Assembly (NCBI RefSeq): GCF_000513995.1 | Contig: NZ_AZVB01000009.1 | Span: 1-64,000 of the forward strand | Length of the DNA: 64,000 nucleotides | From: Pseudoxanthomonas sp. J35 | GTDB taxonomy: Bacteria > Pseudomonadota > Gammaproteobacteria > Xanthomonadales > Xanthomonadaceae | Direction of reading: 5' to 3' | In this document: positions 25,431 to 34,447 of the stretch, one piece after another | Layout of the letters: each line of letters starts with the position of its first letter | Position numbering within the stretch: position 1 is the first letter of the stretch | Translations under genes and position numbers: made by a program | Notes under the pieces: model-generated | What the model was told of the DNA's origin: nothing | Databases searched by the model: none | What the model saw: the letters and a program-made list of their open reading frames with translations, nothing else

Positions 25431-27884
25431 GTGCCCCGACGCCACGAGCCGGAAGACATCGACGATTTCGAGGACTCCCCCGACGCGCCCGCGCCGGCCT
25501 GGCGTCGCCACCTGCTGACCGCGGTCCTCGCCGCTGCGGCGCTGGCCGCCGGCTTCCTGATCCCCTACGTCCTGTACCTGAACCACCAGGTCAGCGAGCG
25601 CTTCGCCGCCCTGCAGTGGCAGATTCCCACGCGCGTCTATGCCCGCCCGCTCGAGCTCAAGCCGCAGCTGGCGATGGACGCGGGCACGCTGAAGACCGAG
25701 CTGGCCGCGGCGGGCTACCAGGAGGACGAGGCCGGCGAGCGTCCCGGCAGCTACCACGCCGACGGCGGCCGCTTCACCATCGCCAGCCGCGGCTACACCG
25801 ACGTCGACGGCGTGGTGCCGGCGCGGCGGATCGAGGTCACCCTGTCCGGCGGGCGGGTCAGCGCGCTGCGCGACGCGGCTACCCGCAAGTCGCTGAAGGC
25901 GGCCCGGCTCGACCCGGCGCGCATCGCCACCCTTTACGGCCAGCGCCAGGAAGAGCGGCGCCTGGTCCGCATCGAGGAGATGCCGGAACTGCTGGTGACC
26001 GGCCTGCAGGCGGTCGAGGACCGCGACTTCGCCCACCACCATGGCGTGGACCTGTCGGGCATGGCGCGCGCGGCCTGGGTCAACCTGCTCGCAGGCGAGA
26101 AGCGCCAGGGCGCCAGCACCCTGACCCAGCAGCTGGCCCGCAGCGGCCTGCTGGGCATCGGCAAGGAACAGACCTGGACCCGCAAGTTCAACGAGATCCT
26201 GTACGCGCTGATCCTGGAGGCGCGCTACGACAAGCGTACGATCCTGGAGACCTACCTCAACCAGGTCTACCTGGGCCAGCGCGGCAACCAGGCCATCCAC
26301 GGCGTCGCCTCCGGCGCCGAGTTCTGGTTCGGACGCGACCTGGGCGAGCTGAGCACCGAGCAGGTGGCGCTGCTGCTGGGCCTGGTCAAGGGCCCGTCCT
26401 ACTACGACCCGCGCAAGCACCCGGAGCGCGCGCTGGAACGGCGCAACGTCGCCCTGTCGATGGTCCACGCCACCGGCCTGATCGACGACGCCGAGTACGA
26501 ACGCGCGCGCAAGGCCCCCCTGGGGGTGACCGCGAATCCCGGCGTGGCCGCGGCCAACCGCTTCCCGGCCTACATCGACCTGGTCCGCCGCCAGCTGGCC
26601 AACGACTACCCGGAAAGCGCGCTGCAGGGCGCCGGCCTGACCGTGCTCACCGGGATGTCGCCGTCCGCGCAGGCCTATGCCGAAGGCGCCGTCGTGCGCG
26701 CCATCGAGGCGCTGCAGACCGGCAAGCGTCCGCCGCTGCAGGCCGGCGTGGTGGTCACCGACGTGCACGGCGGCGACGTGCTGGCGGTGGTCGGCGGCCG
26801 CGACGTGGCCGACCACGGTTTCAACCGCGCGGTCGAGGCCAGGCGCCCGGTCGGTTCGCTGCTCAAGCCCTACGTCTACCTGCTGGCGCTGGCGCAGCCG
26901 CAGCGCTGGTCGCTGGCCAGCTGGGTCGAGGACACCCCGGTGACCGTGCAGCTGTCGCGCGGCCGCACCTGGTCGCCGGACAACTCCGACCGAACCAGCC
27001 ACGGCACCGTGCGCGTGGTCGACGCGCTGGCCCATTCCTACAACCAGGCCACGGTGCGGATCGGCATGCAGGTCGGTCCGGAGCGCGTCGCCCAGCTGAT
27101 CCGCGTGCTGGCCGGGCTCAAGGCCGAGCCGAACCCGGCGCTGATCCTCGGCTCCACCGACCAGAGCCCGTACGGCATGGCGCAGCTGTACCAGTTCCTG
27201 GCCTCCGGCGGGCAGGTCCAGCCGCTGCGCGCGGTGCGCGGCGTGCTCGATCCCGAAGGCAGGCTGCTCAAGCGCTACGACACCGCGCCGGCACCGGCGC
27301 AGGAAGGCGATTCGATCGCCGCCAACCTGGTCACCGTGGCCCTGCAGCACGCGGTCAGCGAAGGCACCGGCCGGCGCCTGCTGTCGGACGGCCTGGGCCG
27401 CCTGCAGCCGGCCGGCAAGACCGGCACCAGCAACGACGGCCGCGACAGCTGGTTCGCCGGCTACACCGGCGACCACCTGGCGGTGGTGTGGATGGGCAAC
27501 GACCAGAACGCGCAGACCGGCCTGTACGGCGCCACCGGCGCGATGCGGGTGTGGTCGGGGCTGTTCGCGCGCCTGCCCAGCTCGCCGCTGCGCGTGCCCG
27601 GCAAGGGGCTGGACTGGCAGTGGGTGCACCCGCAGGGCAGCGCGATCACCGACGCCGACTGCCCCGGTGCGCGCCGCCTGCCGTTCGTGGCCGGCACCGC
27701 GCCGGGGTACCTGCCCTGCGCGCCGGCGTACTACGACCCCGCGGTCGGCGGCGAAGGCCAGGCGCAGCCCGGCCAGGAGCAGGGGCAGGGGCAGCGCGAA
27801 GGCGGTTTCTGGCGGCGCCTGTTCGGGCGCGACCGCCCCGCCGAGCCGCCGCCTTCGCAACCGGCCACGCCGCCTGCGCCATAA
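25431..27884 (+). CDS. mrcB: Penicillin-binding protein 1B
   Basis: 817 residues from GTG 25431. This bifunctional peptidoglycan synthase has a cytoplasmic N-terminus, one membrane segment (about 27-50), a UvrB-domain-2-like module, a glycosyltransferase domain with catalytic Glu in V-E-D-R-D-F-A-H-H-H-G and Q-G-A-S-T-L-T-Q-Q-L-A-R, then a transpeptidase domain with S-L-L-K (nucleophile Ser), S-Y-N and K-T-G-T-S. The tail is Gln/Gly/Pro-rich. The acidic D-D-F-E-D start supports the GTG. A TPR lipoprotein gene follows after 7 bp, suggesting cotranscription and a possible regulatory role like that of Lpo proteins, although it is not LpoB by sequence. Confidence 0.95.
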   Translation: MPRRHEPEDIDDFEDSPDAPAPAWRRHLLTAVLAAAALAAGFLIPYVLYLNHQVSERFAALQWQIPTRVYARPLELKPQLAMDAGTLKTELAAAGYQEDEAGERPGSYHADGGRFTIASRGYTDVDGVVPARRIEVTLSGGRVSALRDAATRKSLKAARLDPARIATLYGQRQEERRLVRIEEMPELLVTGLQAVEDRDFAHHHGVDLSGMARAAWVNLLAGEKRQGASTLTQQLARSGLLGIGKEQTWTRKFNEILYALILEARYDKRTILETYLNQVYLGQRGNQAIHGVASGAEFWFGRDLGELSTEQVALLLGLVKGPSYYDPRKHPERALERRNVALSMVHATGLIDDAEYERARKAPLGVTANPGVAAANRFPAYIDLVRRQLANDYPESALQGAGLTVLTGMSPSAQAYAEGAVVRAIEALQTGKRPPLQAGVVVTDVHGGDVLAVVGGRDVADHGFNRAVEARRPVGSLLKPYVYLLALAQPQRWSLASWVEDTPVTVQLSRGRTWSPDNSDRTSHGTVRVVDALAHSYNQATVRIGMQVGPERVAQLIRVLAGLKAEPNPALILGSTDQSPYGMAQLYQFLASGGQVQPLRAVRGVLDPEGRLLKRYDTAPAPAQEGDSIAANLVTVALQHAVSEGTGRRLLSDGLGRLQPAGKTGTSNDGRDSWFAGYTGDHLAVVWMGNDQNAQTGLYGATGAMRVWSGLFARLPSSPLRVPGKGLDWQWVHPQGSAITDADCPGARRLPFVAGTAPGYLPCAPAYYDPAVGGEGQAQPGQEQGQGQREGGFWRRLFGRDRPAEPPPSQPATPPAP

Positions 27885-27891
27885 TGCCGGC

Positions 27892-28410
27892 ATGAACTTC
27901 CGCTTCCGTTGCGCGGCGATTGCCGCGATGGGCCTGTGGCTGTCCGCATGCGCGCCGGTGTCGACCGCGCCGCCGCTGCCGGCCGGGCCGACCCCCCTGG
28001 AACGCCTGGCCGTGGTCGAGGCCGCCGGTGGCGTCGACGACACCGAGGTGGACGTGCAGCCGCTGGGCGATCCGCAGGTCGGCGACCTGCGCGAGCACGC
28101 CGCCCGTGCGCGCGCCGCCGGCGATGCCGCCGCCGCGGCGAAGGCGCTGGACCATGCGCTGCAGCTGGTGCCCGACGATCCGGCGGTGCTGCAGGAACGC
28201 GCCGAGATCGCCCTGCTGCAGGCCGACTACGCCACCGCCGAGCAGCTGGCGCGCCGCGCCTATGCGGGCGGCTCCAGGGTCGGCCCGCTATGCCGCCGCC
28301 ACTGGGCCACGATCGAGCAGGCCGCGCTGGCGCGCGGGCAGGCCGAGAACGCCGCTTCCGCGCGCGTCCAGATCGGCACCTGCACGGTGCCGGGCATCAA
28401 GCGGATGTAG
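27892..28410 (+). CDS. TPR-containing lipoprotein
   Basis: 172 residues. A signal peptide ends in the lipobox L-S-A-C, with the lipidated Cys at about residue 20. A short Pro/Ala linker follows, then one or two TPR-like repeats (L-Q-L-V-P-D-D-P-A-V-L-Q-E-R-A-E-I-A). It is an outer- or inner-membrane lipoprotein of unknown role. The gene starts seven bases after mrcB, so a link with cell-wall synthesis is plausible but unproven. Confidence 0.8.
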   Translation: MNFRFRCAAIAAMGLWLSACAPVSTAPPLPAGPTPLERLAVVEAAGGVDDTEVDVQPLGDPQVGDLREHAARARAAGDAAAAAKALDHALQLVPDDPAVLQERAEIALLQADYATAEQLARRAYAGGSRVGPLCRRHWATIEQAALARGQAENAASARVQIGTCTVPGIKRM

Positions 28411-28472
28411 GACGCAGCGGCGGTCCGCGGGGCGCGCGTCACGGTCCCGGTTCCTCCATCGCGCGTGCACCG

Positions 28473-30509
28473 ATGTCACGCCTTGCCCATGCCAGCCGCG
28501 AAGCGCTCAGCGAAGGCGGCGCGCTCGCCTCGCGCCTCGACGGTTTTGTCGCCCGTCCCGCGCAGCAGCGCCTGACCGCCGCGGTCGCCGAGGCGATCGA
28601 GCAGCGCGAAGTGCTGCTGGCCGAAGCCGGCACCGGCACCGGCAAGACCTACGCGTATCTGGTCCCGGCGCTGCTGTCGGGGCTGAAGACCATCGTCAGC
28701 ACCGGCACCCGCGCGCTGCAGGACCAGCTCTACCACCGCGACCTGCCGCGCGTGCGCGAGGCGCTGGGCGTGGGCCTGCGCAGCGCCCTGCTCAAGGGCC
28801 GCGCCAACTACCTGTGCCACTACCGGCTCAACCAGGCCAAGGGCGACGCGCGCTTCGCCACGCCCGAGCAGGCCAGCCAGTTCCAGCGCATCGTCGCCTG
28901 GTCCGGGCGCACCCGTGCCGGCGACATGGCCGAGCTGGAAAGCCTGCCGGACGATTCGCCGCTGCTGCCGCTGGTCACCTCCACGGTCGACAACTGCCTC
29001 GGCAGCGAATGCCCGTTCTACGAGGACTGCTTCGTGGTCGCCGCGCGCCAGCGCGCGCAGGCGGCCGACCTGGTGGTGGTCAACCACCACCTGCTGCTGG
29101 CCGACCTGGCGCTCAAGCAGGAGGGCTTCGGCGAGATCCTGCCCGGGGCGCAGGCCTTCGTGATCGACGAAGCGCACCAGCTGCCGGAGCTGGCCGCCAG
29201 CTTCTTCGGCGAAGGCTTTGGCATGCGCCAGCTCCAGGAACTGGGTCGCGACTGCCTGGCCGAATGCAAGCAGACCACCGGCGCGCTGGCCGTGGTGCAG
29301 GCGCCGGTGCGCGAGCTGGAGCAGGCGCTGCGCAGCCTGCGCGCGGCGATGGAAGCGCTGCCGCCGCGCGGCACCCGCTATCGCGCGCTGACCCTGCCGG
29401 CGGTGGTCGATGCCTTCGACGTGCTGGCCGACGCACTGGCTGCGCTGGAGCATGCGATGGAGCCGCTGGCGCAGACCTCGCCGGGCTTCGATGCCTGCGT
29501 GGCGCGGGCGCGCGACCTCGGCGAACGGCTGGGCCGCTGGCGCGACGGCGGCGATGCGTCCGATGCCTTCGACGACGAGGCGCCGGAGGAGGAAGAGCAG
29601 GCCACGCTGGCGGCGCTGGGCGACGACGGCACGCCGCTGGATGCCACCGCGCTGGCCCGCGTCACCGCCCGCGGCGGGGAGGTCTACTGGTACGAACTGA
29701 GCGCGCGCGGCTTCCGCTGCCAGCGCACGCCGCTGGACGTGTCCGCGCCGCTGCGCGCGCACCGCGAGCGTTCGCAGGCGGCGTGGATCTTCACCTCGGC
29801 CACGCTGGCGGTGGGTGGCGGGTTCACCCATGTCTCGCGCAAGCTCGGCCTGTTCGATCCGGACACGCTGCTGGAGCCCAGCCCGTTCGACTGGCAGCGC
29901 CAGGCGCTGTGCTACCTGCCGCGCAACCTGCCCGAACCGAACAGCCGCGAGTTCGGCGGCGCGATGATGGCCGCGGTGCGGCCGGTGCTGGAGGCTTCCG
30001 GCGGCCGCGCGTTCCTGCTGTTCGCCTCGCACCGCGCGCTGCGCGAGGCGGCCGAGGCGCTGCGCGGCGGGCCGTGGCCGCTGTTCGTGCAGGGCGAGTC
30101 GCCGAAGGCCGAGCTGCTGCGTCGCTTCCGCGAATCCGGCAACGGCGTGCTGCTGGGCTCGGCCACCTTCCGCGAAGGCGTGGACGTGGCCGGCGACGCG
30201 CTGAGCGTGGTGGTGATCGACAAGCTGCCGTTCGCCGCGCCGGACGACCCGGTGTTCGAAGCGCGCCTGGAAGCGGTGCGCCGCCGTGGCGGCAATCCGT
30301 TCCGCGACGAGCAGCTGCCGCAGGCGGTGATCGCGCTCAAGCAGGGCGTGGGCCGGCTGATCCGCACCGAGTCCGACCGCGGCGTGCTGGTGCTGTGCGA
30401 CCCGCGCATCACCGGCAAGCCCTACGGCCGTGTGTTCATGCACTCGCTGCCGAAGTTCGCGGTGACCCGCCGCATCGAGGACGTGCAGGCCTTCTTCGCG
30501 GGGGCGTGA
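28473..30509 (+). CDS. yoaA: ATP-dependent helicase, YoaA/DinG type (XPD-like)
   Basis: 678 residues from ATG 28473. It is a superfamily 2 iron-sulfur helicase that unwinds DNA 5' to 3'. Walker A is A-G-T-G-T-G-K-T near 53-60 and the DEAH box is I-D-E-A-H near 232. Four cysteines in Y-L-C-H-Y and N-C-L-G-S-E-C-P-F-Y-E-D-C supply the 4Fe-4S site. The C-terminal motif V-G-R-L-I-R-T is motif VI. YoaA, rather than DinG, is supported by length and the lack of an exonuclease domain. YoaA supports replication-fork repair. It lies upstream of tsaB. Confidence 0.9.
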   Translation: MSRLAHASREALSEGGALASRLDGFVARPAQQRLTAAVAEAIEQREVLLAEAGTGTGKTYAYLVPALLSGLKTIVSTGTRALQDQLYHRDLPRVREALGVGLRSALLKGRANYLCHYRLNQAKGDARFATPEQASQFQRIVAWSGRTRAGDMAELESLPDDSPLLPLVTSTVDNCLGSECPFYEDCFVVAARQRAQAADLVVVNHHLLLADLALKQEGFGEILPGAQAFVIDEAHQLPELAASFFGEGFGMRQLQELGRDCLAECKQTTGALAVVQAPVRELEQALRSLRAAMEALPPRGTRYRALTLPAVVDAFDVLADALAALEHAMEPLAQTSPGFDACVARARDLGERLGRWRDGGDASDAFDDEAPEEEEQATLAALGDDGTPLDATALARVTARGGEVYWYELSARGFRCQRTPLDVSAPLRAHRERSQAAWIFTSATLAVGGGFTHVSRKLGLFDPDTLLEPSPFDWQRQALCYLPRNLPEPNSREFGGAMMAAVRPVLEASGGRAFLLFASHRALREAAEALRGGPWPLFVQGESPKAELLRRFRESGNGVLLGSATFREGVDVAGDALSVVVIDKLPFAAPDDPVFEARLEAVRRRGGNPFRDEQLPQAVIALKQGVGRLIRTESDRGVLVLCDPRITGKPYGRVFMHSLPKFAVTRRIEDVQAFFAGA

Positions 30510-30567
30510 TCCGCGCCGCCGGGACCGCATCGTTTACCCTTCCGCTCCAAGCCGTGATCCGCCCGCC

Positions 30568-31275
30568 ATGAAGCTGCTCGCCTTCGAGACCTCCACCGAA
30601 GCCTGTTCGGTCGCCCTGTACCTGGACGGGGAGGTGCGCGAGCGCTTCGACATCGCCCCGCGCCGCCACGCCGAGCTGGCCCTGCCCTGGGCCGGGGCGC
30701 TGCTGGCCGAGGCCGGGGTGGCGCGCGCGCAGCTGGACGCCATCGCCGTGGGCCGCGGCCCCGGTGCCTTCACCGGCGTGCGCCTGGCCATCGCCCTGGC
30801 GCAGGGCGTGGCGCTGGCGCTGGAGCGGCCGGTGGTGGCGCTGTCGACCCTGCAGGTACTCGCCGCCGGCGCGCCCGCGGACGGCCCGGAGCACATCCTG
30901 GCCGCGATCGACGCGCGCATGGGCGAGGTCTATGCCGCCGCGTTCCGGCGCGAAGGCGCGGCGCTGTTCGCGCTGGATGCCGAGCGGGTGCTGCCGCCCG
31001 AGGCCGTGGAGCTGCCAGCCGGCCTTGCCGGCCCGTGGCAGGGCGTGGGCACCGGCTTCGCCGCCGCCGGCGGGGCGCTGGCCCGGCGCCTCGGCGACGC
31101 CGTGGCCCCGATCGATGCCGCGGCGCTGCCGCGCGCGGGCGAGCTGGCCCGGCTGGCCGCGGCCGCGTTCGCACGCGGCGAAGCGGTGGTCCCGGAACGG
31201 ATCGAGCCGGCCTACCTGCGCGACAACGTCGCCCTGACCCTGGCCGAGCAGCAGGCGCTGCGCGCCAGGCGCTAG
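30568..31275 (+). CDS. tsaB: tRNA N6-threonylcarbamoyladenosine factor TsaB
   Basis: 235 residues. TsaB is the regulatory partner of TsaD in t6A37 tRNA modification. The ASKHA-fold N-terminus (L-A-F-E-T-S-T-E-A-C-S-V-A) and G-R-G-P-G-A-F-T-G-V-R (about 62-72) are diagnostic. Linkage with the YoaA-type helicase is as in E. coli. An 11-bp gap leads to the sigma-factor-like gene. Confidence 0.95.
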   Translation: MKLLAFETSTEACSVALYLDGEVRERFDIAPRRHAELALPWAGALLAEAGVARAQLDAIAVGRGPGAFTGVRLAIALAQGVALALERPVVALSTLQVLAAGAPADGPEHILAAIDARMGEVYAAAFRREGAALFALDAERVLPPEAVELPAGLAGPWQGVGTGFAAAGGALARRLGDAVAPIDAAALPRAGELARLAAAAFARGEAVVPERIEPAYLRDNVALTLAEQQALRARR

Positions 31276-31285
31276 GCCACCCACC

Positions 31286-31909
31286 GTGGACCGGCAGGCC
31301 TACAGCGCCCTGCTTGCCCACGCCCGGCGCCCGGCCGGCAACGCCGAGGACGCCCGCGACCTGGTCCAGGACACCTTGCTGGTGGCGGTGGAGAACGGCC
31401 GCCTGGGTCTGCGCGGGGACGCCGCCTGGCTGGCCGGGGTGCTGCGCCGGCAGGCCGCGCTGCGGTTCCGCCGCGACGGGCGGCGGCGCCGCCGGGAGGC
31501 GCTGGCGGCAGAGACCGGTGCCATGGCTGCCACGGCGTGCGCCCCGCCGCTTCCGGGCCACGCCAGCTTCCTGCGTACCCAGTCGCCGGCCTCGCGGCAG
31601 CTGGCGGTGCTGGCCCTGCACGGCCTGCAGCCGGCCGAGATCCGTTGGGTCCTCGGCCTCGACGCGGCGGCGCTGCGCCAGCGGATCGCGCGCTTGCGGC
31701 GCGCCCTGGCCGCGCTGGAGCCGGACCTGCGCGAGGAGGCACAAGCCCTCGCCGCCGCGCCGCCGGCCCGGCTGGAGACCCACCACGGCGCCCGCCTGCG
31801 CCGGCGGCTGCGCCAGGCACTGGGCGCGGGCACCCTGGCCACGCACGATCCGGACGGCCACCTGCTGGTGCTGCGCGGCGGTCACGCCCGCGCCTCCGGC
31901 GGCAACTGA
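31286..31909 (+). CDS. ECF-like RNA polymerase sigma factor
   Basis: 207 residues from GTG 31286. A region-2-like stretch D-A-R-D-L-V-Q-D-T-L-L (about 22-32) is followed by an arginine-rich segment (residues 55-70) and a region-4-like helix-turn-helix L-H-G-L-Q-P-A-E-I-R-W-V-L (about 112-124). It is shorter and more diverged than standard ECF factors, and no anti-sigma gene is adjacent. The C-terminal 60 residues are basic and not assigned. It may be a true sigma factor or a degenerate one. It is probably cotranscribed with tsaB. Confidence 0.65.
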   Translation: MDRQAYSALLAHARRPAGNAEDARDLVQDTLLVAVENGRLGLRGDAAWLAGVLRRQAALRFRRDGRRRRREALAAETGAMAATACAPPLPGHASFLRTQSPASRQLAVLALHGLQPAEIRWVLGLDAAALRQRIARLRRALAALEPDLREEAQALAAAPPARLETHHGARLRRRLRQALGAGTLATHDPDGHLLVLRGGHARASGGN

Positions 31910-31987
31910 CACAGGGCCAGGGCGGCATGCGGCCGCCCGGTCCGGCGCCCCGGCGCCGGTCCCCAGTTCCCTCCAGGGAGAGTCCCG

Positions 31988-32361
31988 ATGCTCGCGCAGT
32001 CCCGCCTCGATACCGTGGTCCTGTTCGTTTCCAGCCTCGCCCGCAGCGTGGCCTTCTACCGCGACACCCTGGGGCTGGCGGTCACCCGCCCGCCGAAGGC
32101 CACGAGGGCCCCTACGCCACGGCCACCGCCGGCGCGGTGACCCTGGTGTTCATCCAACGCCCGGCCCGCGCCGGCGAATCGCCGGTGCTGGTGTTCGGCC
32201 TGGATGGCGGCATCGACCGCTGCGCCGAACGCCTGGCCGGACAGGGCATGGAGATCGTGGTGCCGGTGAGCGAGGCTCCCGACGGCGGCCTGACCCTGGA
32301 CTTCCTGGACCCCGACGGCACCGTGCTGAGCCTGTACCAGCCGCCCGGCGCGCCGCGCTGA
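31988..32361 (+). pseudogene. Glyoxalase/VOC family protein, frameshifted
   Basis: From ATG 31988 (ribosome site GGGAGAG upstream) the product begins as a normal VOC protein: V-V-L-F-V-S-S-L-A-R-S-V-A-F-Y-R-D-T-L-G-L. It loses homology after about residue 35 and stops at 32138-32140. The remaining half continues in another frame from about 32095 (E-G-H-E-G-P-Y-A-T) to 32361, ending with D-F-L-D-P-D-G-T-V-L-S-L-Y-Q. One base is missing, or two are extra, in the GC-rich run at about 32084-32096. Restoring the frame gives a complete protein of about 124 residues. It is either a genuine pseudogene or an assembly error. Confidence 0.8.
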
Positions 32362-32525
32362 CGGCCGGCCGGACGCCGGGTTGTCAGGGTGGCGACGGAG
32401 GGGATGTGGCAAAATTGCGGCTTCCGTTTCCTCGAACCCGCGCATGCCGTCCCAGCCCCAAGCCTGGCCCAGCCAGCAGCAGCGGTTCCCCGAAAACGCC
32501 CCGGCGGGTGCGCGGAGCGCGGCCC

Positions 32526-32906
32526 ATGGCTGACATCACCGGGCACCTGCCGCGTGGTCCGGGCAGGATGTTCAAGGCGCTGAAGTGGTCCTTGAAGGGC
32601 CTGGCCGCGGCCTGGCGCCACGAGTCCTCGTTCCGCCTGGAGGTCTACCTGTTCGTGGTCCTGGCGCCGCTGGCGCTGTGGCTGGGACGGGACGGGATCG
32701 AACGCGCGCTGCTGGTCGGCTCGATGCTGCTGGTGCTGTCGGCCGAGCTGCTGAACTCGGCGATCGAGGCGGTGATCGAGCGCTACGGCGCCGAACACCA
32801 CGAACTCGCCGGCCGGGCCAAGGACATGGGCTCGGCCGCGGTGTTCGTGCTGATGATGAACGTGCTGCTGGTGTGGGGCCTGGTACTGGTCCCGCGCGTG
32901 CTCTGA
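32526..32906 (+). CDS. dgkA: Diacylglycerol kinase (integral membrane)
   Basis: 126 residues, near E. coli DgkA (122). It phosphorylates diacylglycerol to phosphatidic acid, recycling lipid from membrane-derived oligosaccharide synthesis. Three membrane helices are visible, plus the catalytic E-L-L-N-S-A-I-E-A-V-I-E-R segment and the N-terminal amphipathic helix with W-R-H-E-S-S-F-R. A 29-codon open frame (ATG 32444 to TGA 32533) overlaps its start by eight bases and could be a coupling leader, but is unproven. Confidence 0.93.
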   Translation: MADITGHLPRGPGRMFKALKWSLKGLAAAWRHESSFRLEVYLFVVLAPLALWLGRDGIERALLVGSMLLVLSAELLNSAIEAVIERYGAEHHELAGRAKDMGSAAVFVLMMNVLLVWGLVLVPRVL

Positions 32907-32933
32907 ACCCCGCTGTGAAGGATTGACCCCCCG

Positions 32934-33683
32934 ATGAATCTGGAATTCCTGGCCGACCCGAACGTCTGGCTGACCCTGGTGACCCTCAGTGCCCTGGAGA
33001 TCGTCCTGGGCATCGACAACCTGGTGTTCATCTCGATCGCGGTCAGCCGCCTGCCGCCGGAGCAGCGCGCCTTCGCGCGCAAGTTCGGCATCGCCGTGGC
33101 CTGCATCACCCGCATCTGCCTGCTGGTCTCGCTGGCGTTCCTGGCGCGGATGCAGACCGACCTGTTCTCCGTCGCCGGCATGGGCATCTCGGTGCGCGAC
33201 CTGGTGCTGGTCATCGGCGGCGCTTTCCTGCTGGTGAAGGGCATCATGGAGATCCGCGAGATGATCTCCGGCGGCGAGGACGAGGACCCGCGCACCACCA
33301 AGAGCTCGCAGGTGTTCTGGATCGTGATCGCGCAGATCGCGGTGATCGACATCGTGTTCTCACTGGACTCGGTGATCACCGCGGTCGGCATCGCCGAGCA
33401 CATCCCGGTGATGATCGTGGCGATCCTGGCGGCGGTAGCGATCATGCTGCTGGCGGCCAACCCGCTGGGCCGCTTCATCGACGCCAACCCGACCATCAAG
33501 ATGCTGGCGCTGGCCTTCATCCTGCTGATCGGCGTGGTGCTGATCCTGGACGGCTTCGACGTGCACGTGCCCAAGCCGTACATCTACTTCGCCATGGCGT
33601 TCTCGGTGCTGGTGGAGGTCCTCAACCTGCTGATGCGCCGCCGCGCCGCGCAGAAGCGCGTGCCGGGCGCCGGCGAGTGGTGA
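32934..33683 (+). CDS. TerC family integral membrane protein
   Basis: 249 residues with about seven transmembrane segments. The family signature L-G-I-D-N-L-V-F-I (about 24-32) and its internal repeat F-S-L-D-S-V-I-T (about 142-149) carry conserved acidic residues inside the membrane. TerC relatives such as Alx and MeeF export manganese or supply metal to secreted proteins; others are linked to tellurite resistance. No ter operon is present here and no yybP-type riboswitch was recognised upstream. Confidence 0.9.
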   Translation: MNLEFLADPNVWLTLVTLSALEIVLGIDNLVFISIAVSRLPPEQRAFARKFGIAVACITRICLLVSLAFLARMQTDLFSVAGMGISVRDLVLVIGGAFLLVKGIMEIREMISGGEDEDPRTTKSSQVFWIVIAQIAVIDIVFSLDSVITAVGIAEHIPVMIVAILAAVAIMLLAANPLGRFIDANPTIKMLALAFILLIGVVLILDGFDVHVPKPYIYFAMAFSVLVEVLNLLMRRRAAQKRVPGAGEW

Positions 33684-33791
33684 TCGCCGCCTGAACCCGG
33701 CGTGGAGACGGGCCCGGCAGCTCGCTTGCGTGGCTTCCGGGCCGGTGCTGGAATGCCCCGGAGCGGCGGTCCGCCGCGCAGGAGCAATGCC

Positions 33792-34433
33792 ATGCAGGGA
33801 ATCGTCCGCAGGTCCTTGGCCGTCCTGGCCATGCTCGCCGCCGCCGTGCTGCTCTCCGGCTGCGGCTACAACGACATCCAGCAGAAGGACGAGGCGACCA
33901 AGGCCGCCTGGTCCGAGGTGCTCAACCAGTACCAGCGCCGCGCCGACCTGGTGCCGAACCTGGTCAACACGGTCAAGGGCTACGCCGCGCACGAGAGCCA
34001 GGTGCTGGCCGAAGTCACCGAGGCGCGCGCCCGCGTCGGCCAGGTCCAGGTCAACGCCGACGATCCCGAGTCCCTGCAGCGTTTCCAGGCCGCGCAGGGC
34101 GAACTGTCCTCGGCCCTGTCGCGGCTGCTGGTCGTCAGCGAGAACTACCCGACGTTGAAGGCCGACCAGTCCTTCCGCGACCTGCAGGCGCAGCTGGAAG
34201 GCACCGAGAACCGGATCACCGTCGCCCGCGGCCGCTACATCGCCGCGGTGCAGGACTACAACACCTACATCCGTTCGTTCCCGCAGCTGGTCACCGCCAA
34301 GGTGTTTGGCTACGCGGCCAAGCCGAACTTCAGCGTGGAGAACGAGGCGCAGATCACGCGCGCGCCCACGGTCGACTTCGGCACGGCGCCGCCCGCGCCG
34401 GCGCAGCCGCAGCCGCCCGTGCCGGGCAACTGA
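33792..34433 (+). CDS. LemA family lipoprotein
   Basis: 213 residues from ATG 33792, with AGGAGC at 33780-33785. The signal peptide ends with L-S-G-C, so the mature protein is lipidated at about Cys21, unlike the membrane-anchored LemA at 1957. The LemA core R-R-A-D-L-V-P-N-L-V is at about 48-57. The C-terminus is Pro/Ala-rich. It heads a three-gene set with two TPM-domain proteins, a common gene association whose biochemical role is unknown. Confidence 0.9.
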   Translation: MQGIVRRSLAVLAMLAAAVLLSGCGYNDIQQKDEATKAAWSEVLNQYQRRADLVPNLVNTVKGYAAHESQVLAEVTEARARVGQVQVNADDPESLQRFQAAQGELSSALSRLLVVSENYPTLKADQSFRDLQAQLEGTENRITVARGRYIAAVQDYNTYIRSFPQLVTAKVFGYAAKPNFSVENEAQITRAPTVDFGTAPPAPAQPQPPVPGN

Positions 34434-34447
34434 GCCCGCCCGTCCCG

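Noticed and set aside
24879-28043. Long open frame on the minus strand (over 1000 codons)
   Set aside because: Antisense to mrcB and out of frame with the glycosyltransferase gene; composition is typical of a shadow frame.
32934-33683. Tellurite resistance operon
   Set aside because: Only a TerC family membrane protein is present; no terZABDEF genes are nearby.
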